The notes under the pieces: model-generated
Database searches by the model: none
Told to the model about the DNA's origin: nothing
Seen by the model: only the letters and a program-made list of their open reading frames with translations
NCBI GenBank assembly: GCA_030682755.1
Contig: JAUXNR010000639.1
Coordinates: 1 to 11,807 of the forward strand
Source of the DNA: Flavobacterium sp.
GTDB taxonomy: Bacteria; Bacteroidota; Bacteroidia; Flavobacteriales; Flavobacteriaceae
Direction: 5' to 3'
DNA length: 11,807 bases
In this document: one piece after another, positions 1-8,867 of the stretch
Numbering within the stretch: the first letter of the stretch is position 1
Layout: each line of letters opens with the position of its first letter
Program-made: the position numbers and the translations under genes

Positions 1-25
1 TTAAGTCTAATTTTTTTTCTTCCAT
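1..25 (-). CDS. yidC: Membrane protein insertase YidC, first 8 codons only
   Basis: The start codon is at 25-23 on the minus strand and the window edge cuts the gene after eight codons, which read MEEKKLDL. This matches the usual N-terminus of flavobacterial YidC, which begins with a short charged stretch before the first membrane helix, and pyrG-yidC is a familiar gene order in that family. YidC inserts and folds inner-membrane proteins, alone or with SecYEG. The gap after the pyrG stop is only 40 bases, so the two genes are probably co-transcribed. Eight residues are too few for proof; the call rests on the N-terminal match plus context, and the sequence beyond base 1 would settle it. Confidence 0.72.
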
Positions 26-65
26 GTAAATTTTAAATTAATAAGTTGCTTCAATTTAGTTGAAA

Positions 66-1715
<1,650 letters not shown>

Positions 1716-1752
1716 TCAAAATTGAATTTCTGTTTTTCAACTCAAAACGGTG

Positions 1753-1760
1753 CAAAAATA
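1753..1760 (-). promoter_or_regulatory. Candidate Bacteroidota -7 promoter element for pyrG
   Basis: The minus strand reads TATTTTTG, a full match to the Bacteroidota -7 consensus TAnnTTTG. Transcription would start near 1749 and give a leader of about 70 bases that includes the triplet repeat. A TTG at 1776-1774 could be the -33 element, but its spacing of 13 bases is shorter than the usual 17-23, so the upstream half is weak. Confidence 0.55.
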
Positions 1761-1906
1761 CGATTAAAATAATCAATGTGAAAATGAAATTGAGAAGTAA
1801 ATGAAAGACAATTTTTATTTAACAATTTAGAAAAAATGAAATTAAACAGGAAAGAAGATAGCACTTAAAATTAAACCGTAAATAATTGTAAACAAATGGA
1901 TTGCTA

Positions 1907-2137
1907 TTATTTTTTTGGATATTGTTTTTTTATAGTTCTAACAATTTCCTCCAAACCATTTAGTTTTAATTCATAGATTAATTGCAATTGTTCGCCAAGT
2001 TTACCTTTCGGAAATCCTTTATTGTGATACCAAACCACGTAAAACTCAGGTAAATCAATCAAAAAATAGCCTTCATATTTCCCAAAAGGCATTTTGGTAT
2101 GAGCTAATTCTATCAGAAGTTTTTGTTGATCGTTCAT
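1907..2137 (-). CDS. DUF3820 family small protein
   Basis: This 76-residue protein has the signature of the DUF3820 family (also listed as a putative quorum-sensing-regulated virulence factor family): the core MPFGKYEGYFLIDLPEFYVVW at residues 16-36, followed by a Gly/Lys segment (FPKGKLGEQLQ, 42-52) and a basic C-terminus. No signal peptide or membrane segment is present, so it should be cytoplasmic. Its biochemical role is not established, and the family name does not prove a virulence function. It lies 66 bases after the osmC-family gene on the same strand with no clear promoter between them, so it may be the last gene of the guaA-LysM-osmC transcript. The following 227-base gap contains the pyrG promoter, which marks the probable end of this unit. 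Confidence 0.85.
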   Translation of the reverse strand: MNDQQKLLIELAHTKMPFGKYEGYFLIDLPEFYVVWYHNKGFPKGKLGEQLQLIYELKLNGLEEIVRTIKKQYPKK

Positions 2138-2203
2138 AGTAGTAGAAAAAAGAAATCTATATTGAACGAAGAAATTCTTTTTGAAAATTATTATTTACAG
2201 GTA

Positions 2204-2605
2204 TTATTTCCAATTAAAAACAACATCTTTTTCAATATCGTGATGCAAACTTAAATGAACCGGACAAGTTAAAGCTGCACGTTCTAAAATGGTTTTTGTT
2301 TTAGTATCAACTGAAATTACCATATCAAAAATAATTTCAATTCGGGAAATTTTTCTGGGCTCCGCTTGCATTATTTTGGTGACCATTGCAGTTGAACCGC
2401 TTAAATCCACATTCAAATCTCTTGCTTTGATTCCCATGATAGAAAACATGCAAGTGGCCAATGAATTTGCTACTAAATCCGTTGGAGAAAAAGCTTCTCC
2501 TTTACCATGATTGTCTTTTGGAGCATCAGACAAAATTTCTGTCCCCGATTGCAAATGAACCGAAGTTGTTCGTAAATCTCCGTTGTAAACTACTCTTGAT
2601 GTCAT
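2204..2605 (-). CDS. OsmC family protein (predicted thiol peroxidase type)
   Basis: The 133-residue product has the features of the OsmC/Ohr superfamily, whose studied members reduce organic hydroperoxides with a pair of redox cysteines. The two conserved cysteines are visible: Cys52 in the SLATCMF segment at the start of the central helix and Cys114 in the ALTCPVHLSL segment near the C-terminus. The PTDLVANSLATC stretch (41-52) is typical. It resembles the general OsmC/YhfA-like branch more than true Ohr, but I cannot assign the subfamily from sequence reading alone. No signal peptide is present. The ATG overlaps the stop codon of the LysM/binding-protein gene by one base (TAATG), a sign of translational coupling, so both proteins are probably made together. 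Length is normal and nothing looks broken. Confidence 0.93.
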   Translation of the reverse strand: MTSRVVYNGDLRTTSVHLQSGTEILSDAPKDNHGKGEAFSPTDLVANSLATCMFSIMGIKARDLNVDLSGSTAMVTKIMQAEPRKISRIEIIFDMVISVDTKTKTILERAALTCPVHLSLHHDIEKDVVFNWK

Positions 2606-4500
2606 TATTCTATTTCTGTTACAGTATAATCATCTTGATATTGCATGATAAAAACACCTTTATTTGAATACCCGAAATCACCACGATTATAATAATCGAA
2701 TTTATTTTCTAACTGAACCGTTGCAGTAGTTTGGACAGATTTTTCAAAACCTTCAGGCAACAATATACGTTGCATTACATCAAACGTTACATCAAATCCG
2801 CGTATGGCATATTGATTAGGAAATACATTATTCTTTTTTCGATAGGCATTTGCAAATTGCATGTTTTCCGGTGTATCTTGAAATTTTGTCAACGATGGAA
2901 AAATAATATTCTGCTTCACCAATCTAGGAAAAACTTCATCGGTTTCAAAAGTATCATTGATTTCTAAAACCACCAATTCCGCTTTATATCCGGCACTTCT
3001 TGCTTTACTGCATTGGTTTAATGCTGCAAAAATCATCCCGGTACTTCCGGTATCCAATAGAAAATAATTTACCCTGTTTTTATCTAATTTTGGTGAAATA
3101 CTATCAGCCAATAAACCTCCTTTTTCATTCAATGGAACAATGTAAATTGAACGGTGTTCGGTTTCTAATAACTTTCGAGTGGCATTTCTTTTATTATCAA
3201 TTAAAGCAATGATATTTCCGTTTCGCTTGTATAAATAATCAATCATACTATTTTTTACAAAATCACCTGACGGCATGGATTGATACAAATTGTCATACGA
3301 TTTAGAGGTGTCACGCAATGGAGAAATTACCGGAACGTCAGAATCTTTTAACAACTGAGCTACTTTCTCAACATATTGAGGGTAAAACGGTCCGATAACT
3401 GCATCGGTATTTTTTAAATTTTTTGAAGCTACCAAATTGGCAACATCAGAATTATTTCTTGTTTCTTTTGAATCCAAAAACCTAACATTCAATGGCATTC
3501 CGATACGTCTCGCTGAGTCTATTGCCATCAATGCTCCCGAATAAAAATCTAAAGTCATGTTTAAAAAACTGTCTCTTTTTAAACGAGCTTGCATGGATAA
3601 TGTAGTATCTGAAGCTATGCTTGACACATTAAACGGCAATAAGAATACGATTTCTTTGGTCTCTTTTACACGAACAGATTTTGACAAATCTTTATAAGTG
3701 GTATTTGATTGAATTACTTTATTTTTTTTCTCAGGAAATCGCAAAACCATTCCTTCTTGTAATCCGTTTGATAACTCAGGGTTTAATTCCTTTAATTCTA
3801 CTTGACTTAATCCTAATTCTTTTGAAATTCCAAATAAGGTTTCTTTTGGTTTAACAACATATGAATTATAAGAATCAATGGCTGTTGTAGGTTTAGTAAT
3901 TTCATTATTTTGTTTTGTTTCATTTGAAACAACCGCTGATTTTTTTGATTTAACCAACAGTTGATGACCAACCGGTAAATTTGAAACCACATCCGGATTG
4001 AGTTGTTCCAATTCAGAAACACTAATATTATAAAGTTTTGCTATACTGTAAAATGTTTCTTTAGGTTGCACTTCATGATATATTTTTGTGCTATCTACTG
4101 AAGAAGTTGTTTTACTTGATGTAACAACAGTACCATTTTTAAGTTGAATTTTTTGTCCAATTGTTAAATTAAGTTTATCAATATTTGGATTTGATTTTTC
4201 AAGTTGCTCGTTTGTTAAGTTGTATTTTTTTGCAATACTATAAAACGTATCCCCAGGTTGTACTTCATGAAACGAAGGTTTGCCATTGACAGCTTTGGGA
4301 ATTAACAAAACTGAATTTTCCTGAATGCTCACTTTTGCATCCGGATTCAATTGATAAATATCATAAGGAGTCACTTGGTATTGTTGAGCAATTTGTGTCA
4401 CGGTTTCACCTTTTGCTACAACGTGTTTTCTATATTCACCCGGTTGTGCCAGGCAAATTAAATTTAAAAACAAAAAGACAAAAACAACTATTTTATTCAT
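2605..4500 (-). CDS. Secreted protein with four LysM domains and a type 1 periplasmic-binding fold
   Basis: A 631-residue exported protein. Residues 1-19 form a signal peptide with a probable cut near LAQ; the Cys at 16 lacks a proper lipobox. Four LysM domains follow at about 24-68, 77-121, 140-184 and 212-256, each with the pattern (K)GETxxxIAxxYxV...LNP...G..L.(I/V)P, and they should bind peptidoglycan glycan chains. Linkers are Ser/Thr/Lys-rich. From about 283 to 625 there is a region resembling type 1 periplasmic-binding proteins (the branched-chain amino acid receptor group): the strand IVFLLPF (284-290), AVIGPFYPQYV (367-377), VPVISPL (389-395) and YAIRGFDVTFDV (564-575). No permease or ATPase gene is adjacent, so a classical transport role is doubtful. 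A structural or regulatory role at the cell wall is more plausible (inference). It lies 16 bases after another LysM gene and overlaps osmC by one base. Confidence 0.88.
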   Translation of the reverse strand: MNKIVVFVFLFLNLICLAQPGEYRKHVVAKGETVTQIAQQYQVTPYDIYQLNPDAKVSIQENSVLLIPKAVNGKPSFHEVQPGDTFYSIAKKYNLTNEQLEKSNPNIDKLNLTIGQKIQLKNGTVVTSSKTTSSVDSTKIYHEVQPKETFYSIAKLYNISVSELEQLNPDVVSNLPVGHQLLVKSKKSAVVSNETKQNNEITKPTTAIDSYNSYVVKPKETLFGISKELGLSQVELKELNPELSNGLQEGMVLRFPEKKNKVIQSNTTYKDLSKSVRVKETKEIVFLLPFNVSSIASDTTLSMQARLKRDSFLNMTLDFYSGALMAIDSARRIGMPLNVRFLDSKETRNNSDVANLVASKNLKNTDAVIGPFYPQYVEKVAQLLKDSDVPVISPLRDTSKSYDNLYQSMPSGDFVKNSMIDYLYKRNGNIIALIDNKRNATRKLLETEHRSIYIVPLNEKGGLLADSISPKLDKNRVNYFLLDTGSTGMIFAALNQCSKARSAGYKAELVVLEINDTFETDEVFPRLVKQNIIFPSLTKFQDTPENMQFANAYRKKNNVFPNQYAIRGFDVTFDVMQRILLPEGFEKSVQTTATVQLENKFDYYNRGDFGYSNKGVFIMQYQDDYTVTEIE

Positions 4501-4516
4501 AAAAATGGGACTTAAA

Positions 4517-5224
4517 TCAATGGGTTTGAATTAAAATAACTTGACCAATTTGCAAACCATTTCGCAACGTTTTTTCATTTAAAGCTTCAATTTCAGCAAT
4601 TGTTACTCCGTAGTATTTAGCTAAACCATATAACGTTTCTTTTGGCTTTACGGTATGCTTTACCAGCATATTTTTTGGAACTGACATTGGTTTTTCAATA
4701 ACTGTGCCATTTGAAGGAATTGTTAACGTTTGACCAATTTGTAATCCTTTTTTTAATAAATCAGAATTGTTTTGTTGTAAAGCAGAAACAGAAACATTAT
4801 ATTTTTTAGAAAGCCCATATAACGTTTCTCCTGTTTTAACTTTGTGAGTTATTGATGAATTTCTAATTTCAGGAACTGTAATTACTATTGACCTTGGTTC
4901 TTCTGCTGCAATTTCAACAAATTTATCTTCAGGAATGTCAGCTACAACTTTATTTTCATTAGTTTTTTGAAGAGTTGTTTTTGAAGAATCTATTTTTTTT
5001 CTACCTAAAAATTTGAGTTCCATCCCTTCAGAAACGCCATCTATTGCAAATCTGTTTTCTCTATAAATTACAGAGGGATCAACAGCATATTTTGATGCAA
5101 TATTCAAAACCGTTTCACCAGATGTTACCACATGATTAATTTTAGTCAGTGTTAATGACTCTTGATTGGTTTGACCAAAAGAAAACAGAGAATTTAAAAA
5201 CAAAACTAAAATAAATCGTTTCAT
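4517..5224 (-). CDS. Secreted protein with three LysM domains
   Basis: This 235-residue protein starts with a signal peptide (hydrophobic core about 4-16, probable cleavage near FGQ at 16-18) and contains three LysM domains at about 30-73, 126-170 and 189-233. Domains 2 and 3 are very similar to each other (GETLYGLSKKYNVSV and KETLYGLAKYYGVTI, both ending in GLQIGQ). The first is more diverged and is separated by a charged linker (about 75-125). There is no catalytic domain such as an NlpC/P60, amidase or M23 peptidase, so it is probably a peptidoglycan-binding adaptor or scaffold in the periplasm, though its exact role is unknown. It sits 78 bases after guaA and 16 bases before the larger LysM protein; the tandem pair probably arose by duplication and acts at the same place. 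Confidence 0.87.
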   Translation of the reverse strand: MKRFILVLFLNSLFSFGQTNQESLTLTKINHVVTSGETVLNIASKYAVDPSVIYRENRFAIDGVSEGMELKFLGRKKIDSSKTTLQKTNENKVVADIPEDKFVEIAAEEPRSIVITVPEIRNSSITHKVKTGETLYGLSKKYNVSVSALQQNNSDLLKKGLQIGQTLTIPSNGTVIEKPMSVPKNMLVKHTVKPKETLYGLAKYYGVTIAEIEALNEKTLRNGLQIGQVILIQTH

Positions 5225-5232
5225 AAACCAAT

Positions 5233-5286
5233 ACTGATTTTAATTATAATCACTAAAAAACATAAAGGAATACAACTAAAATCAGT
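5233..5286. repeat. 10-bp perfect inverted repeat between guaA and the LysM genes
   Basis: ACTGATTTTA at 5233-5242 is repeated exactly in inverse orientation as TAAAATCAGT at 5277-5286, with 34 bases between the arms. The stem is A/T-rich and no T-run follows it on the minus strand, so it is not a standard intrinsic terminator. It could be an operator pair or an mRNA structure in the guaA-LysM spacer, or chance in A/T-rich DNA. Confidence 0.5.
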
Positions 5287-5302
5287 TAAGTCTAAATTTC
5301 GT

Positions 5303-6832
5303 TTATTCCCATTCTATAGTGGCGGGTGGTTTTGAACTGATATCATAAACCACACGGTTTACACCTCTTACTTTATTGATAATTTCGTTTGAAATGGTCA
5401 TCAGAAACGAATAAGGCAAATGTACCCAATCTGCAGTCATACCATCTGTTGATTCAACGGCACGAAGGGCAACCACTTTTTCATACGTTCTTTCGTCTCC
5501 CATAACACCAACACTATTTACGGGTAATAAAATTGCTCCGGCTTGCCAAACTTGATCATACAAACCATGAGATTTTAAACCTTCAATAAAAATAGCATCA
5601 ACTTCCTGCAATATACGAACTTTTTCTTTTGTGATAGCACCTAAAATTCTGATAGACAATCCGGGTCCGGGAAATGGATGTCTACCTAATAGTTCATCAT
5701 CAATTCCTAATGTTTTTCCAACACGTCGCACTTCATCTTTGAACAACATTCTGAGTGGTTCAACAACTTTAAGCTTCATAAAATCAGGTAAACCGCCCAC
5801 ATTATGATGTGATTTTATTGTTGCTGATGGTCCTTTAACTGAAACCGATTCAATTACATCAGGATAAATTGTGCCTTGAGCAAGCCATTTTACTTCTTCA
5901 ATTTGGTGAGCTTCATCATCAAAAACCTCTATAAAAACTCTTCCAATGGCTTTTCTTTTGGCTTCAGGTTCTTCAATACCTTCCAATTGATCTAAAAACC
6001 TATCGGCAGCATCAACACCTTTCACATTAAGACCCATTCCTTTATATTGATCCAATACATTTTGGAATTCATTTTTACGAAGCAAACCGTTGTTCACAAA
6101 TATGCAATATAAATTTGGTCCGATAGCTTTATTCAATAAAACTGCAGCTACCGTTGAATCTACTCCACCAGATAACCCTAACACAACTTTATCGTCTTTT
6201 ATCTTCTCCTTTAATTCTGCTACAATTTCTTCGACAAAAGCATTAGGTGTAAAGTTTTGAGGCACTTCAGCAATTTTTACCAAAAAGTTTTCCAAAATCT
6301 GTTTCCCATCAATAGAATGATACACTTCCGGATGAAATTGAATAGCATAGGTATTTTCACCTTCAATTCTGTAGGCCGCATTTTCAACATCTTTTGTGCT
6401 GGCCAACAAAACACCATTGGTTGGTAATTTTTTAATGGTATCACTGTGACTCATCCAAACTTGACTGTTCAAAGCTACTTCGTCAAAAAAATGTTCGTCA
6501 TCTTTTACAAAACTCAAATTGGCTCTTCCATATTCTCTTGTGTTTGAAGGAGCTACTTCGCCACCATCAAAATGAGCCAAATATTGAGCACCGTAACAAA
6601 CAGCCAATAAAGGCATTTTACCTCTAATTTGCGATAAATCAGGATGTGGAGCATCTTCAGCTCTAACAGAAAAAGGACTTCCCGATAAAATCGTTGCTTT
6701 AAAAGAAGATAAATCTGTCGGAATATTGTTATAAGGAAAAATTTCGCAGAAAATATTTAATTCCCGCACTCTTCTCGCAATAAGTTGTGTGTATTGCGAA
6801 CCGAAATCTAAAATAAGTACATTGTGTTGCAT
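5303..6832 (-). CDS. guaA: GMP synthase (glutamine-hydrolysing)
   Basis: With the ATG at 6832 the product is 509 residues and begins [16 protein letters not shown], the usual flavobacterial start. It converts XMP to GMP using ATP and glutamine in the cytoplasm. The N-terminal class I glutamine amidotransferase domain has the nucleophile Cys79 (AVCYGAQ) and the His167/Glu169 pair (FHPEV). The ATP pyrophosphatase domain carries the PP-loop SGGVDST (221-227). The C-terminal dimerisation domain ends in KPPATIEWE, the conserved XMP-binding tail. A reading frame opened at TTG 6838 would add two residues, but that TTG lies inside the promoter element TATTTTTG and is not a credible start. The gene is 178 bases downstream of rho, separated by the rho terminator, and may lead a transcript that continues into the LysM genes. 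Confidence 0.98.
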   Translation of the reverse strand: MQHNVLILDFGSQYTQLIARRVRELNIFCEIFPYNNIPTDLSSFKATILSGSPFSVRAEDAPHPDLSQIRGKMPLLAVCYGAQYLAHFDGGEVAPSNTREYGRANLSFVKDDEHFFDEVALNSQVWMSHSDTIKKLPTNGVLLASTKDVENAAYRIEGENTYAIQFHPEVYHSIDGKQILENFLVKIAEVPQNFTPNAFVEEIVAELKEKIKDDKVVLGLSGGVDSTVAAVLLNKAIGPNLYCIFVNNGLLRKNEFQNVLDQYKGMGLNVKGVDAADRFLDQLEGIEEPEAKRKAIGRVFIEVFDDEAHQIEEVKWLAQGTIYPDVIESVSVKGPSATIKSHHNVGGLPDFMKLKVVEPLRMLFKDEVRRVGKTLGIDDELLGRHPFPGPGLSIRILGAITKEKVRILQEVDAIFIEGLKSHGLYDQVWQAGAILLPVNSVGVMGDERTYEKVVALRAVESTDGMTADWVHLPYSFLMTISNEIINKVRGVNRVVYDISSKPPATIEWE

Positions 6833-6835
6833 GGG

Positions 6836-6864
6836 CAAAAATAGTCAATATCTTGAGAACAAAA
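6836..6864 (-). promoter_or_regulatory. Candidate guaA promoter, predicted leaderless
   Basis: The minus strand reads TATTTTTG at 6843-6836, a full match to TAnnTTTG, followed directly by CCC and the guaA ATG. Placing the motif as a -7 element puts the transcription start on, or within a base or two of, the A of the ATG. TTTTG at 6864-6860 may be the -33 element, with 16 bases of spacing. If it is used, the guaA mRNA has practically no 5' untranslated region. Confidence 0.55.
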
Positions 6865-6882
6865 AATAGCAGCTGTTTAATT

Positions 6883-6957
6883 TTTTGAAAGTTTGAAAAT
6901 AGCAATTTCATTATTTTCAAATAAAAATTACTTTCAATGAAAACCTTTTGAAAGTTT
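6883..6957. repeat. Cluster of direct and inverted repeats upstream of guaA
   Basis: TTTTGAAAGTTT occurs exactly twice, at 6883-6894 and 6946-6957, 63 bases apart start to start. Its core TTGAAAGT also appears inverted as ACTTTCAA at 6930-6937, making an inverted pair with the copy at 6948-6955. A separate 10-bp perfect inverted repeat, TTTGAAAATA (6892-6901) and TATTTTCAAA (6912-6921), lies between. The cluster lies just beyond the guaA promoter and could be a set of operator sites. A/T-rich composition raises the chance of such matches. Confidence 0.6.
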
Positions 6958-6980
6958 TACGGAGAGATTATACAATCCAT

Positions 6981-7008
6981 AAAAAAAGTCCCAACTAAGG
7001 GACTTTTT
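6981..7008 (-). terminator. Intrinsic terminator of rho
   Basis: On the minus strand, two bases after the rho stop codon, there is a 10-bp perfect stem (AAAAAGTCCC paired with GGGACTTTTT; arms 6999-7008 and 6983-6992) with a six-base loop, ending in seven T residues. This is a textbook intrinsic terminator and separates rho from guaA. Confidence 0.9.
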
Positions 7009-7010
7009 AA

Positions 7011-8690
7011 TTAATCGTTCATGGAGATTAAAAATTCTTCATTATTGCGTGTTTTCTTAAATCTGTCGTTAATAAAATCCATCGCTTCAACCGGATTCAT
7101 ATCTGCCAAATATTTTCGCATAATCCACATTCTATGAATGGTATTATCGTCAAGCAACAAATCATCTCTTCTGGTGCTTGAAGAAGTCAAATCAATAGCA
7201 GGGAAAATTCGTTTGTTTGAGATCTTACGATCCAATTGAAGTTCCATGTTACCGGTTCCTTTAAATTCTTCAAAAATAACCTCATCCATTTTTGATCCTG
7301 TTTCTGTTAAGGCTGTTGCAATAATACTTAACGAACCTCCATTTTCAATATTTCGAGCCGCACCAAAGAAACGTTTTGGTTTTTGAAGTGCGTTGGCATC
7401 AACACCACCACTCAATACTTTACCTGAAGCAGGTTGTACAGTGTTATAAGCTCTTGCTAAACGAGTTATTGAATCTAATAAAATAACAACGTCATGACCA
7501 CATTCTACTAATCGTTTTGCTTTTTCTAAAACAATATTGGCCACTTTAACGTGTCTGTCTGCCGGTTCATCAAATGTGGAAGCAATAACTTCACCGCGAA
7601 CATTACGTTGCATGTCTGTTACCTCTTCCGGACGTTCATCAATCAATAATACAATCAGATATACTTCTGGATGATTTGCAGCAATTGTATTTGCAATATC
7701 CTTTAAGAGCATTGTTTTACCGGTTTTGGGTTGAGCTACAATCATACCGCGTTGTCCTTTTCCGATTGGAGAAAACAAATCTATGATTCGGGTGGATATT
7801 GTGGCTTGTTTTTCGGCAAGTTTAAATTTTTCGTCCGGAAAAACAGGTGTCAAATGTTCGAAGGAAATTCGATCACGAACCACTTGCGGATCATGTCCGT
7901 TTATTTTTAAAACTTTTACTAATGGGAAAAATTTCTCTCCTTCTTTTGGTGGTCGAACAACACCTTTAACCGTATCGCCAGTTTTTAATCCAAATAATCT
8001 AATTTGTGACGTTGACAAATAAATATCATCAGGTGAAGCCAAATAATTGTAATCTGAAGACCTTAAAAATCCATAACCATCAGGCATCATTTCTAAAACA
8101 CCTTCACTTTCAATGATTCCGTCAAATTCATAATCTGAATCTCTGTAATTTGGTTTTTTATTTTTTTGATTGTGATGTTGATTTCCGTTTCCGTTTTGGT
8201 TCGGGTTTTGATTCGGATTTTTTACAAAAGGAGTCTGATTTTTTACAATGGCTGGTTCTTCTTGTTGTGCCGACTCTTGTGAAACATTTTCACTTTCAGC
8301 AGGAGTATTTTCTTGAAATAAAGATTCTTGAGCAGGTTCAATTTTTCGTTTTTCAAATTTTGGTTTGATAAACTTTGGAGCAGGTTTTGGCAATTCTTTG
8401 GTCTCAATTTCTTGAATAACTTCAGGTTCTGCCTTTGTCTCATTTGAATCTACAACTTTACTTTCCTGTTTTTCAACAGCTTTATTTGGAAGAATTCTAT
8501 TTCTTTTTGATTTTAATTTTGAAGCATCTTCTGTCACAACTTCTGGAGTTGGAACTTCAGCTTCTTGTTTGCTAATAATACTTTTTATTAATTCGTCTTT
8601 TTTGACTCCGTTAAATTTGATATTGGCAATTTTAGCTATTTCTTGAAGCTCAGCAAGCTTCATTTCTTTTAAAGCAGAAATTTGAAACAT
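7011..8690 (-). CDS. rho: Transcription termination factor Rho with long disordered insertion
   Basis: A 559-residue Rho, well above the roughly 420 residues of the E. coli protein. It is a hexameric RNA-dependent ATPase that ends transcription of untranslated RNA. Residues 1-42 form the helical Rho N-domain ([14 protein letters not shown]). Residues about 45-188 are an inserted low-complexity region, first Glu/Lys/Pro-rich, then Asn/Gln-rich (15 of 28 residues at 151-178). The cold-shock-like RNA-binding domain follows (about 193-265, [14 protein letters not shown]). The motor domain has the P-loop AQPKTGKT (319-326), DERPEEV (351-357), Walker B VVILLD (401-406), the SGGVDANAL loop (427-435) and the arginine finger region DRKISNKR (487-494). 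All key motor residues are present. The insertion is common in Bacteroidota. The gene ends in an intrinsic terminator and starts divergently from a DUF4293 gene. Confidence 0.98.
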   Translation of the reverse strand: MFQISALKEMKLAELQEIAKIANIKFNGVKKDELIKSIISKQEAEVPTPEVVTEDASKLKSKRNRILPNKAVEKQESKVVDSNETKAEPEVIQEIETKELPKPAPKFIKPKFEKRKIEPAQESLFQENTPAESENVSQESAQQEEPAIVKNQTPFVKNPNQNPNQNGNGNQHHNQKNKKPNYRDSDYEFDGIIESEGVLEMMPDGYGFLRSSDYNYLASPDDIYLSTSQIRLFGLKTGDTVKGVVRPPKEGEKFFPLVKVLKINGHDPQVVRDRISFEHLTPVFPDEKFKLAEKQATISTRIIDLFSPIGKGQRGMIVAQPKTGKTMLLKDIANTIAANHPEVYLIVLLIDERPEEVTDMQRNVRGEVIASTFDEPADRHVKVANIVLEKAKRLVECGHDVVILLDSITRLARAYNTVQPASGKVLSGGVDANALQKPKRFFGAARNIENGGSLSIIATALTETGSKMDEVIFEEFKGTGNMELQLDRKISNKRIFPAIDLTSSSTRRDDLLLDDNTIHRMWIMRKYLADMNPVEAMDFINDRFKKTRNNEEFLISMND

Positions 8691-8841
8691 GTATGTTTTT
8701 AGAATTAAATTAGTTTAATCTGTAAAATGTGAAGTGTAAATTTTTGTGAAATATGCCGAAGGTTTAAGGGCAATCGGAAATACAAGGCAATAATACAACT
8801 ATTTTTTTTATCAAACAATAGTAAAATTTAAAAAGAAAAAT
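8691..8841. promoter_or_regulatory. Divergent rho / DUF4293 intergenic region
   Basis: The stretch between the rho start and the DUF4293 promoter must hold the rho promoter. On the minus strand I find only near matches to TAnnTTTG: TATTATTG at 8795-8788 and TACTATTG at 8823-8816, each with one mismatch. Either would give a rho leader of roughly 90-125 bases. I see no hairpin or riboswitch-like structure and no small open frame of note. Confidence 0.35.
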
Positions 8842-8849
8842 TATTTTTG
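8842..8849 (+). promoter_or_regulatory. Candidate -7 promoter element for the DUF4293 gene
   Basis: TATTTTTG matches TAnnTTTG in full and is the same octamer seen ahead of guaA and pyrG. Transcription would start near 8853, giving a leader of about 15 bases before the ATG at 8868. No TTG is found at the expected -33 distance. The motif contains the TTG at 8847 at which the downstream frame could be opened, which argues against that codon as a start. Confidence 0.5.
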
Positions 8850-8867
8850 TCGGTAAATAAAAACCTT

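Noticed and set aside
1781..1843. AAAATGAAATT repeated at 1781-1791 and 1833-1843 upstream of pyrG
   Set aside because: An 11-base A/T-rich match in an A/T-rich gap is likely by chance, and the copies lie upstream of the -7 element without symmetry or other support.
2605..4500. Lipoprotein signal in the LysM/binding protein
   Set aside because: Cys16 is preceded by Ile rather than Gly, Ala or Ser, so the lipobox rule is not met; an ordinary signal peptide fits better.
5233..5286. Inverted repeat as a guaA terminator
   Set aside because: The stem is A/T-rich, the loop is 34 bases and there is no T-run behind it on the minus strand.
6833..6980. Purine riboswitch upstream of guaA
   Set aside because: The conserved loop and junction bases of the purine aptamer are not visible, and the predicted transcription start at the ATG leaves no leader for a riboswitch.
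8150..8443. Open frames on both strands inside the low-complexity part of rho
   Set aside because: The Asn/Gln/Glu-rich codons of rho have few stops in other frames; the products are low-complexity Phe/Asp-rich or Lys/Asn-rich strings without family features.
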